Positions 1-9,119 of a stretch of DNA of 32,202 nucleotides are shown one piece after another; within the stretch, counting starts at the first letter, position 1; the number at the start of each line of letters is the position of its first letter. Location: assembly GCF_000264995.1 (NCBI RefSeq), contig NW_006767438.1, forward strand, positions 1,866,538 through 1,898,739, read 5' to 3'. The stretch comes from Punctularia strigosozonata HHB-11173 SS5. Lineage: Eukaryota; Basidiomycota; Agaricomycetes; Corticiales; Punctulariaceae. The notes under the pieces were generated by a model. The model made no database searches and was not told the DNA's origin. It saw nothing but the letters and a program-made list of their open reading frames with translations. Position numbers and translations under genes: made by a program.

Positions 1-179
1 GAAAACATGAGGGCTTGCGTTCGGACATCGCGCGAGTTATGCTAGGCTACTCTCGGCCCAGAATACACGGCGAGATCACGAAATCTTCCCCCTTTCCGGC
101 CCATAAGTACTGTCTGCAGTGGCAGTCTGGAAAGATAGCGCCGCCTTAGTGCTCTACCACTTCTATCGGATCTCCTGCA

Positions 180-665
180 ATGTCGTCAGCGCCTTTCTGC
201 ATCTCTGGATACGGTATCTGACGGCGCGTTCTTGAATGCAGCTACACGATCACCGTTAGCGTGTACCAGACAAATCCGAACTGCTTCTTCAACATCGTAG
301 AGAAGATCTGCTTCAACTACGGCGGGGGCGGAACCTGGTCAGAGGAGAGCGGGCGCCACGTCCTCCGGATGGGCGCCAGCGGCACATCGGGCGCACTTCT
401 GTTCCAATCCGACATCGGGGAGCGCATCTTCGTCGTCCTTGGCGTGCACAACTACGCGCGTTGGTGTGACGTCGTCACCGGTCTCGTCGGGCACGACACT
501 GCGCTCGTCCTCCTGCCCCAGTACTATGGCGGCGGCTCAAGGGCATTCATGCGTGAGAAGACGCTGCCCGTGTACGGCGTGACAAGCGCGAAGGGGAGGA
601 GAACGGAGGTCAAGTACTCCGTCTACGACGGGCACGAGCTCAAGGCGGATATCATCATAGGTTGA
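180..665 (+). CDS. Fungal fruit-body lectin (Agaricus bisporus lectin family)
   Basis: Proposed exons are 180-184 and 242-665, giving 142 residues; the A. bisporus lectin is about the same length. Exon 1 holds only ATG plus two bases. The 57-nt intron has a CTGAC branch site and ends GCAG; joining restores the family N-terminus M-S-Y-T-I. Visible family signatures are VYQTNPN (residues 9-15), GGTWSE near 31-36, SGTSG (48-52) and GVHNYARWCD (69-78). By family knowledge these are actinoporin-like beta-sandwich lectins without signal peptide, cytosolic, binding Gal-beta-1,3-GalNAc and GlcNAc at two sites, and thought to defend fruiting bodies against grazers. The SGTSG and HNY stretches lie in the region known to contact the T-antigen disaccharide. 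The reading frame is intact. The family call is very strong from sequence memory; the donor GTCAGC is non-ideal, so exon 1 is less certain. Confidence 0.88.
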
Positions 666-1029
666 TGGATCATGCATGCATATCATGCCTGGGAGGGCAG
701 GGGCCACGCACGCCCAAGAGCAGACGTTACTTTCTAGTGCACTTCCCGAGATAGAAGCCTGTTTCAGTACATGTGTAGGAGTTGTTGATGAACCACAGCT
801 GAATTGAATTGACTTAAGTTGGTATTCTGACGACGCCGCCGTTTCTCGCGCCTCCGTATCAAATTGAGAATTCATTACACTACAGAACAGACATACATTC
901 TCATACAATGAATGCCTGAACGTCAGACATGATTTCAGTAAAACATACATTCGCGCCCAACTCGAACATTCAGCGTTAGACGATTTTGCGCTTCTTCCCT
1001 TTTTCTTCCTTACCAATGTGTCCTCATCA
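666..1029. other. Convergent intergenic spacer
   Basis: This 364-bp stretch lies between the lectin stop and the 3' end of the kinase gene on the other strand. I see no conserved coding potential, RNA gene or repeat in it. It should contain both 3' untranslated regions and poly(A) sites. Confidence 0.5.
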
Positions 1030-3561
1030 CTACACTCTGCGCTTCTTGTTAGTCGCCTCGGCATCTGGGTGAAGCAACTTGCGCTTGTCGCCCGCCCGCG
1101 TCATCTCCTGTTGCTGCCTCCGGACTGTCTGGCCCTTCTTTGCTTTCGGCAACGCTTTGACGGGCGCACGCGTGACACGAGCCCCGCGCTGTTCCCGCAC
1201 GCGCAAGGACCGTCTGAGGACCGGTGCAACCACCGTGACCGTCTCTTCGCCTTGTCCGTCGACGATATCTGAGTCTCTATCGACAATGTTAACAGCAGCT
1301 TCTGCGTGCGCATCCACACAAGTAGGGTCCGCATGGTTCGAGACTGCTTCCTCGCCCTCGGATTTCGGAATGGCCTTCACCCCTCCTTCCGCGGCCTGGG
1401 CTTCCGGTGAGTTCGCGTCCGATATCCGGGATCCTGGTTCTGTGGGCGTATACAAAGTCTCCTCCCTCGGCAGCCACTGGTTGATTGGTTTCCGGGTGCC
1501 GGCGTAAATGCTGCGTTGGCGAGCCTTGATTGCGAGAGGATCTTTCCAGCGAAGCAACTCAGCGTGGTAAGGCGATGGCGGCTTTCCTAGCGTGAGCCAT
1601 TGATACTTTCTGGCTTCCCGAGGAGTGGGTCTGGCGAACGGATCCTCCTGCGTCAGAGCTTTCAAGAGCTCTCGACCTGCGATTTGCGTCAGTCGCCGTC
1701 GAGTGCGTTGCTGAATGTATAATACTCACACTCTGGCGTTAGGTTGATGGTGGTCCTGGCTGGACGATCCTCCCGCGTTTGAGCTGTGATGAGCTCTCGA
1801 GCTGCGCTTCGGGTCAATCGCCGGCCCTCGCTCTCGGAGGTGATTTGGCTGTCATCAATCAGGAACAGCTGGGACACCCTCCGCGATATCTGCTCAATCA
1901 AAGGCCGTCGCCGCTTGTTTGGTAAGAGCAAGAAGGGACGCGTGGCAAATAGGCTGGCAATTTTTAACCCCAGTTAGATCAAGAGAATTGGAATTATCGC
2001 GGCTTACATGAAGAACATGATCAGGCCTGCACCGTATGCATCGCTGCGCTCGGTAAATTGGCGATTGAGAAGCTCGGGTGCGGCCCAAGCTGCTGTACCT
2101 GCTGGACTCTGCGTAAACTCGCATCAGGCATTTCAGTCCGAAGAACGAGTTGTGAACCAACCACTGATTGACTCATGGTCAATGTGTACTGTGAGATCCC
2201 GAAATCCGAGATTTTGACACTGAGGCGACCTCTTTTGTCTTTGTGAAAGACAAGAATGTTCTGCGTTTGTCATGACAAAATAGTCAGGGGTCTGAAAGCT
2301 TTCGAATGACTAACAACGGCGAGACAGACCTCAGCCTTCATGTCCCGATGAAGAATTCCACGGCCGTGTAAGAACTACGCATAATGGTGAGTGTGATTCC
2401 TTAAGGAGCTCCGAAAGCTCACCATGAGACCCTCGATGATCTGCACCATGACGGAGCGCGCAACGAATTCCGCTGAAAACAAGAGCAGCATGTCAGTGAT
2501 CGGAAGACAATCCATCATATACACCGCAGCGTACTCAGGGCGCCTTCGTGCTCGACGTAGCACTCCAAGCTATTGTACGCCGCCATGGAGGAAACAATGC
2601 CTTGAAAGATGTGGCGTAAATAGGCTGGAATGGACTGAGCATTCAAGTCACTAACAGAGCAATTTATCGTCATTATAGATGGATTCTGGATGCATGAACC
2701 AGTCGGACGGAGAAAGGATGTTGTTGTGGTGTCCTAGTTCATACCATAGGCGTAGTTGAACTGCCTCTCTATGCATTGCGCCCGGAGGTACAAATGTACA
2801 CTTCACGGCGACTGCCTGATTCGTCCTGGCATGCCGCGCAGCGTATACGACTAATAGTGAATATGAGCCCAAGATCGGATATGCCAATTGAATGGGTTCC
2901 TAACCTCCTTCGCCTCCCTGCCCGAGTACAACCTGGTTCGTGTCGACCACGTAGCGATGACAGTGGGTAGGTGCAAATGGCTCATCTTTCATGAAGTGAA
3001 ATATAAAGTCTGAATAGATTGTCATATGAGTTCGGGTGTTGATGCCTCTTATCACCTGCTTACCCATGTCACCAATGCTTATCACGGATTCCGTCTTCAG
3101 TAATCGGAACTCGGGTTCGTGCTCGGAGTGCGGATCTGAGAACGGAACCTCCTCATCGTTCACCTGATACCCGAGTGAGATTCGATCACTTCCTCCGATG
3201 TGCAGAACATACGCAAACGGAGACGTCGGCAGTTATTCGCTGTATTTTGACCTCTTCCTCACTGCCAATCTTGCGTTTGAATATCACCGCCAGTAAAGAG
3301 GCTAGATCTATGCTCTCGTGTGAGGAAGGAACTGAGAGAGATGTCCATGTGCCACTCACCTGGCTCTGTACTTGCGGCATGCAGCTCCTTGTTTTTAGTA
3401 TATATGAACCATATATCAGCCCCATTGCCGAAAGCCAGATGTGCATGTTCAGGGTGGCAGGACTCCAGGTAGCCCCAGTTGTTGGCACGGAGTGCGTGGA
3501 GGGCGTCGTTTACGATGCGAACGAATCTTTCGGTTGGATCGCAGGTCGATGGCGAAGCCAT
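1030..3561 (-). CDS. Protein kinase with complete catalytic motifs, eleven exons
   Basis: Exons (minus strand): 3561-3360, 3307-3213, 3163-2905, 2850-2656, 2600-2523, 2472-2423, 2374-2330, 2260-2162, 2108-2008, 1953-1730, 1676-1030. All ten introns (48-69 nt) are GT-AG and in phase, giving 664 residues. Kinase landmarks in order are: glycine loop LGQGGEG (179-185), VAVK lysine K202, alpha-C glutamate near 214, catalytic loop HRDMKAEN (D304, N309), DFG (D327), GTAAW followed by APE (351-353), D364 of the F-helix, and RPT with R465. Every residue needed for catalysis is present. The C-terminal ~200 residues are acidic then very basic (KKRR end), suggesting nuclear location. The N-terminal ~175 residues are unrecognised. 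It resembles fungal-specific FunK1-like kinases, but I cannot place it firmly. The start is uncertain: ATG at 3561 gives an open model, yet coding-like sequence at 3655-3750 may be an earlier exon. Confidence 0.8.
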
Positions 3562-4095
3562 CGTGATGCAGGTGGGGTGAAACGCCAGCAGGGGGCTCTC
3601 GCAAGCGTTGTCGGTAGGTTAAATACAAATCAAAACAATCACCTGCCGAGGCACAATGGACGAAAGAACTATCGGTCATGTCGCCCGCAAGGCCACAAGG
3701 TGTCGATGTGGACCCCACATCTTTTTGTTGGCAAATTTCTTGAATCATGGACAGTTAGTGTCCTTGTACCTATGGAATAGTGAACACATGTTGCCTTGCG
3801 CTACAATGCAATACGCAACGTACCGTATGATGAGGACGATCTCATTGCTCCAGGGAGGCGGAAACGAATATTGAGATCGAATCGCCGAGGCCACTGTCCA
3901 GGTTTTGCTCACAAAGCCCAATCACATAGAAGCTTGGGCCACGGCCAGTGACGGTGGCTTATCATCGAAGTGGTGCGTAAGGTGAGCGTGGTCTCACTCG
4001 AGGAAAGATACGACTAGAGGAAAAATACAACTCACTAAGCTGCCGCTCTCGGCTCTCGGATGTGGCACAAGTCATCCCTTTCATCCGTTCTATTG
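3562..4095. other. Spacer between kinase and unknown-family gene
   Basis: On the minus strand this holds a short open stretch (about 3750-3655) and an ATG near 3870 followed by a good donor (GTACGT). These may be upstream exons of the kinase, but I could not join them in phase to 3561. Otherwise it is presumably the kinase promoter and the 3' region of the upstream gene. Confidence 0.35.
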
Positions 4096-5907
4096 CTATG
4101 AAAGCATCGCATCGTAGTCAAATCCATACACATCCGGTACGATTGCTCTGACAGTGCCGTTAATGATAGCGGGGTCGGCTCTACCATCCCTAGGCCGTAC
4201 TTCCAACTGCTCCGCAGGAATCCAGCGGTAATGATCCATGACCAAATGACGCCACTGTCGCCGTTCCTCGTCCCATTCCGCGAATTCATCCTGGAGCTTG
4301 TTGATGAAGGTCGGATTGCCCTCTTCCTCCCCCGACTGATTTCGGAGCTCCAAAACCCACGGCGGAAGGGACCGCACAGCCCTGACGAAGCAGTCGGAGC
4401 AACGTCCCGCTTCTATGTTCCAGGCTTCTAAAACGAAGTAGATGCTTTCGGGGATATGATGGAACTGGATCGTAAACTGCTTGTGCCGCCGGGGGCGTCG
4501 GGGACGTAGGGGCATAGGCACAAGAAACACATCACTGTCGTCTAGCCGATCCAACGGGACGGGATTCCTCAACGGGAGGAGAGCCCTCAGGATGCGCTCC
4601 TTAATCGTCGCAACGAGGTTCAGATCGTAATCGTCGTAGGGGCGAGGGCGATCACCCCAGTCTTCGAAAGCGAATCCTTGTGCGTCAACCCCAAAACGGG
4701 GCCTAGGGGGAGGATATTTCCGGGTCATGTCTACGCGCTCCTGTTGCGATGCGGTTCGTGGGCACGTATGAGGGGCAGGATGTTCCTTTTGGAGAGCATC
4801 GAACTCGGCGTACAGCGGCCGTAGGTCCTTGTGCGGCATTGCGGCGAGCAGGCTCCCCATTGTGGCTCGGATCTGCTTCGCTGAGGTTATGAAAGATTCG
4901 AATACGACGGACGGGTCCCTTCCTAGTGCATCCCATGAGTATTCTCGAGGTGGGGCAGGATTATCCGCTGGAGGTTTTCTATAATATCGTGAGGGAGATT
5001 CTTATGATGAGGTAACGGAATAGATAGCGTACCGCTTTGCTCTGCCCTTCTTCCCTCGTCTTTTCCGTTGCTGAACGGGGCTCTGGGGTGGAGTCTCCAC
5101 ACGCGGTGTTTCCAATACTGCGATATTCGCAAGCACATTCCTAACAGAGCTCATCGCTCGTGCAACCGCCTTCTCTGTCTCCGCCACAATCTGATCTACA
5201 CCCTTCGCTTTGCGTCGCACGGTCTTCACATCGACGGACGCATGGGCGGATCCCACTGTTGCCTTCGACCAATGACACGACACAACGGACTCGTCGATCT
5301 GCCGTCGTCGCTTCGGCGGGCTTTCTTCCTCCGGCTCGGCCGGAGAGTGGCGATGCATGTTGGGGCGGTTAGTCGACCTTGACGTGACCTCGTCGATATG
5401 GCGTAGTCGCTTCGGGGGTTCTTCCTCCGGCTCGATTTCAGCGTGGCGACGCTTGTTGGAACGCGTTCTCGGCCTTGACATGGCATCGTCGATATGACGA
5501 AGTCGCTTCGGCGAGCGTTCTTCCTCCAACTCGATCGGGGAGTGGCGACGTTTATTGGAACGCGTGGTCGGCCCTGGCATGGCACTTGTCCGCATGGAGG
5601 GCCCCGCCTTGGCCGATGGTGCAGGTTCATGTTGCCGGCGAGAGGTGCTAGCTTTTCGAGTAGTTGTTGTCACAGGAGGTTTTGTGATGGAAGATTGAGA
5701 TGTGGAAGGGCGGCGGGTACGGAGGTTGTATGGGCGACGCAAGTTACCTGTAGCAAGATTCGTGAATATGAGCGTCAAGGCAACAGATACGGGCGTACTG
5801 GATATAAACTGCTATCGTTGCTCACCCACGTCGGGAACAGCGCTGGGAGGCTCACAAGAGCTCGAAGTGACGCCGTGTCGGCGGGCGGAGGTAGACACGA
5901 GAACCAT
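4096..5907 (-). CDS. Basic, probably nuclear protein of unknown family (paralogue of 8321-6772)
   Basis: Exons 5907-5826, 5747-5033 and 4978-4096; introns of 78 and 54 nt, GT-AG, in phase; 559 residues. I do not recognise the family. Residues ~30-200 are disordered and basic, with three ~33-residue tandem repeats, each holding an acidic run followed by PKR(L/R)R(H/Q)ID, which look like repeated nuclear localisation signals. A helical, possibly coiled-coil segment follows (~210-250). The C-terminal half (about 300-555) is a conserved block shared with the paralogue: PHTCPR, PRFGVDAQGF, EDWG, QFHHIP, a CSDC motif (~460), SLPPWV, and a long DHYRWIP region ending ADPxIxNGT. The CxxC and other conserved cysteines could bind metal, but this is inference. 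A TATA-like element lies about 40 bp upstream. It sits directly upstream of the kinase in the same orientation. Confidence 0.75.
5270..5565 (-). repeat. Three tandem ~99-bp coding repeats
   Basis: Within exon 2 of the 5907-4096 gene, three adjacent ~33-codon units encode R-(S/P)-N-x-x-R-H, an E-rich stretch, then PKRLRHID or PKRRRQID. The first two units (5' on the gene strand) are most alike and the third is more divergent. The units keep the frame. Boundaries are approximate. Confidence 0.8.
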
Positions 5908-5947
5908 CGAAGGATATATCTTCGTTTGATGCGGGTTCGAGTACGGC

Positions 5948-5956
5948 TTATAAAAC
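5948..5956 (-). promoter_or_regulatory. TATA box of the 5907-4096 gene
   Basis: On the minus strand the sequence reads TTTTATAAG about 40 bp before the proposed ATG at 5907. The spacing is short but acceptable for a fungal promoter. It supports the choice of that start. Confidence 0.45.
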
Positions 5957-6440
5957 CGGTACGTAGGAATAGCAATTGTTTGCTTGCAGAATACAGTCAA
6001 GTCAGATAGCTGAGTTGAGGTAGGACGTCAAAGAGGCATCTCAGACATAGCGCGCCATTAGGGCAGGCTCGATATGCCACTGATGTTCCACCTGGTGACT
6101 TGCCTCTGGCCAAGACGCGATGACATTCTGCGGTGGCCCTACTCTGCCCACCACGAACCGTCAGAACACCTTCGTGCCTCAATCTCTGCATGCGACCACC
6201 GGATGCTTGATAATCCAACAAATCAGTGGTCAGATCGATGTCTGTTCGCATATAGCGAATAAGAGTATATGCTCTGAGTTGCTTGCTTAGCCTGACTACA
6301 TAACAGAGAGGAGGGCCATTCAAGGCAAAGAACGAGGGTAACGGCATCGATGTTGCAAATCACTTATTCCCCTTGCTCCGGACACCCTCTCGGACGCTTC
6401 TCGTTGATGGTTATAGGTTTCGTCGAACCGGGAAGATTTT
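5957..6440. other. Intergenic, no gene recognised
   Basis: This is upstream of the 5907 gene and downstream of the kinase remnant. A 116-codon open frame on the minus strand (6347-5997) shows no recognisable motif or splice logic. Weak similarity to the intact kinase's basic post-kinase segment may exist around 6400-6360, but it ends quickly. Confidence 0.4.
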
Positions 6441-6446
6441 GCTTAC

Positions 6447-6811
6447 ATGAAGAATAGAATGACACCCCCGCTAGAGGCGTCGCCGCTCTCGGAGTAGCTC
6501 CGTTCCGTTATCTCCCATGGATCCCAAGCACTAGAGCCAGCCGGAACCTAGCCATTGGGAAATGAGTGATGCGCGCGGAGAGAAACCAGAACGTCGTATC
6601 ACCGATCACCGTCTCCCCTCGCCTCGGCGTGCGCGTCACGAAACTGAAATCAACACTCTTGATGCTGAGGCGTCCTCGATCATCGGTATGGAACACGAGA
6701 ATGTTCTGGAGAGCACATGAAGCGGAATCAAGTCTTCAAGATTGATGCTGACACAAACCACCGGTTTCAAGTCACGGTCGACGTAGCCCTTCGAGTGGAG
6801 ATACCGTGAAA
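6447..6811 (-). pseudogene. Kinase C-lobe remnant (N-lobe missing)
   Basis: Three exon-like pieces match the intact kinase at 3561-1030. About 6811-6762 ends YLHSKGYVDRDLKP; 6705-6610 encodes NILVFHTDDRGRLS, a VDFSF in place of DFG, and more; 6547-6447 encodes PAGSSAWDPWE and ends VILFFM. Intron positions are conserved (phase 0 before NILVF, phase 0 before PAG, phase 2 inside FFM), and the last exon is 101 nt in both genes. Key changes are the HRD histidine to Asp, DFG to DFS and APE to PWE. There is no room for a glycine loop or beta-3 lysine: the sequence upstream is the unknown-domain gene. It could be spliced onto that gene through a possible 37-nt intron (donor GTATGG near 6848) as a pseudokinase tail, or it may be dead. 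Confidence 0.7.
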
Positions 6812-8321
6812 CTTAGTGACGACCTCGTCCCATACCAACCATCCATACCATCAATCCAGTGATATCGATTATATGCCGGAACAGGCGTAGCTCTTGTCCC
6901 ATTGACGATGAGCGGATCCGCCGCACTGTCATACGCCCTCTCCTCCAGTTCTTCTATCGCTATCCATCGGTAATGATCGAAGACGAGGTGACGACATCGT
7001 CTTGTCGCATCGTCCCACTCGATTAATTCGTCCTTGAGACCGTTCCGAAACACAGGGTTGCCGTCTTCTAGTGCTTCGTTAGTGACGAGATCAATTACCC
7101 ATGGCGGAAACGTCTTCAAAGCCCTGACAATGCAGTCGGAGCAGCGCCCCTGTTCGTAGTGCCAGATCTCCATTTGGGTTAGAATGGAGAGCGGTATGTG
7201 TTGAAACTGGACCATGCATTGCTTCTTGAAGACTCGCGGGCGCCGAGCGGAAAGGGCTGCAGGTACAAGGTAAACACCATTGAATGGAGGACCTCGTAAA
7301 GATAAAGACATGCGCGTGAGAAGGAGGTTTTCTTTCTCGAGGCGACGGATAAATCTGGAATTGGATGGCGGGGAGTGGCCCCAGTCCTCGTATGGAAACC
7401 CTTGGGGATCGACGCCGATCCTCGGCCTTGGTTGAGAGAATGGGAACCACTGCGTGGCTTCTTGTTGCTCGGCGGTTCGGGGGCATACATGAGGGATATG
7501 CTTCTGCGCTCGGAAGACGTCGATTTCGGCGCATAACGCCTGGAGGTGCTCGTTTGGAACCACGTCGTTGCTGATCCGGGAGCGGAGGTCGCTCAACATC
7601 GCGATGGCGGCCTCGTAATCAGCCGGTGTAGGCGGCTTCGTAGTCTCCGGTGGTGCATCTTCGGGTGCAGGCGCAGTCTCATCGTCATCATTCGTACTGC
7701 AGGCAATCATGTGGGTCAACGTGGCGATATCCGTGATATTGAAGTAAACATACCTGTGAGGTTGAGACACATCTACGTCCTGATCATCCATCTTCAGCAA
7801 AGCTGTCGCCCGTTTCGCGTTGAGATGCTCGATGTCCTCAAAGACGTCCAGCAAGATGCTCTGAACGCGCATCAGCACTCGCGCTGCCATGGCCTCCGTC
7901 TCCCCCATAGCTCTGTCTATGTCCTCCGCTTCGTCTCTCATCTTCTCCAGATCCAACAACCCACGTCGTGGATAGATCTTTCCCTTCGTACTGGTACGTG
8001 ACGACATATTCTCGGCACCTCGAGAAGCTCCCGTGCGACGTCGCTTCAGGGAACGGTTTTCGATGGCGACATCGTCTCGCATCCGCTTGTTTGGATTGGT
8101 GGCGCATTTTGCCACGACGTCTTCAGGAGACCCTCGACGGCAAGCCTTATTTCGAGCTGGAGATCTAGCAGGGGCGTTCGAAGAGGCAAGCACATTATGT
8201 AGCGGGCGTGTGCGAGAGTCCTGTATGGCCTCCGGGTCACCTTCAACAAGCTTAAGCGCTAGCAACGCAAGCGCTCCGAACAAGTGTGCTCACCGTGTTG
8301 ACCAGCGCCTACGGCAGCCAT
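6772..8321 (-). CDS. Paralogue of the unknown-family nuclear protein
   Basis: Proposed exons are 8321-8294, 8240-7754 and 7696-6772, giving 479 residues. The second intron (57 nt, donor CACAG/GTATGT, acceptor CCTGCAG) is a multiple of three and stop-free, so a naive reading keeps it. Its position matches the second intron of the paralogue at 5907-4096, which argues it is spliced out. The N-terminal part is basic (KRRR) and followed by a helical segment rich in E, D, R and M. The C-terminal block shares PHVCPR, PRIGVDPQGF, YEDWG, QFQHIP, CSDC, FPPWV, DHYRWI and ADPxIVNGT with its neighbour. Only one basic motif is present where the neighbour has three repeats. The last ~25 residues read out of frame through kinase-like DNA, so the true C-terminus may instead be spliced into the kinase remnant. 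The first intron is the least certain. Confidence 0.7.
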
Positions 8322-9047
8322 ATAGCCTGATACAACTATGCCTTTCGAGTTGGGGCGTCGAATAGTCGCGTGAATATGGAATATGCCGGAGACTGCACGA
8401 AGGCGTCGATTCTTTTGTTGTTGGATTCACATCCAAGACACGACTTCCGCGCAGCGTCCTTGTATAGCAGACAATCCAAGATAACTCCCAATTATATTAG
8501 AAGCCGCCTGCATATAGACGAGAGTGTATGATCAACGGATCTTCAGCTTAGCTTTGACGTAGTCTACCCATCGTCGTCGACAATCGTTGAGCGAAGACAC
8601 TCTCACGTGACGGTTCAGTGGTTCCCGGGCTTTTGCAGAGGAGAATCAAGCAGATCCAAATAACTACGGGCTTGACTGCCTGGCCCCTTGCAGTCGTTGT
8701 CGTACGAAACACTTGCGCCAACGATAGAAGGAGCGTCTTGTTGAAGCCGTCAATCCGGTCCAGGTTCCTCATCCTCACTGCGGCGGCGACTTGACGAGAC
8801 GTTGATAAATATAGTTGGAGTAGCAAGGATATAACAAGGAGCAGACGCTCAAGGTGCAATGAGCAGCAATGGGGAACCATTCAGGACACAAATCCGCGCC
8901 CGGGAACTCGCTTGGCATTGCGGGGTAAGCTTCTGGAATCAAATTCCCCAACATGCGTCGGCTGACTGATCCCCAGACAGTGACTCACCTTGCGACATCC
9001 CGCACCGAAAACTACGTCAACATATATCCCTTCTTCGCTTGCGACAT
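8322..9047. other. Divergent intergenic region
   Basis: This stretch separates a minus-strand gene from the first epoxide hydrolase and should hold both promoters. The open frame on the minus strand at 8880-8548 has no recognisable motif. I see no RNA gene or repeat. Confidence 0.4.
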
Positions 9048-9058
9048 GATATATAATC
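9048..9058 (+). promoter_or_regulatory. TATA box of epoxide hydrolase copy 1
   Basis: TGATATATAATC lies about 65 bp upstream of the ATG at 9120. The sequence around it (ACATGATATAT) is shared with copy 2, where the core has become TATATCA. Confidence 0.5.
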
Positions 9059-9119
9059 AAGACCAGACCACACACCGGGGGGCTTTCAACCTAGTTCCAC
9101 CCGTCATCTCGCGTCCCCA

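Noticed and set aside
5494-6009. 171-codon plus-strand frame
   Set aside because: It is the antisense of the basic repeats of the 5907-4096 gene and its promoter, with no motif of its own.
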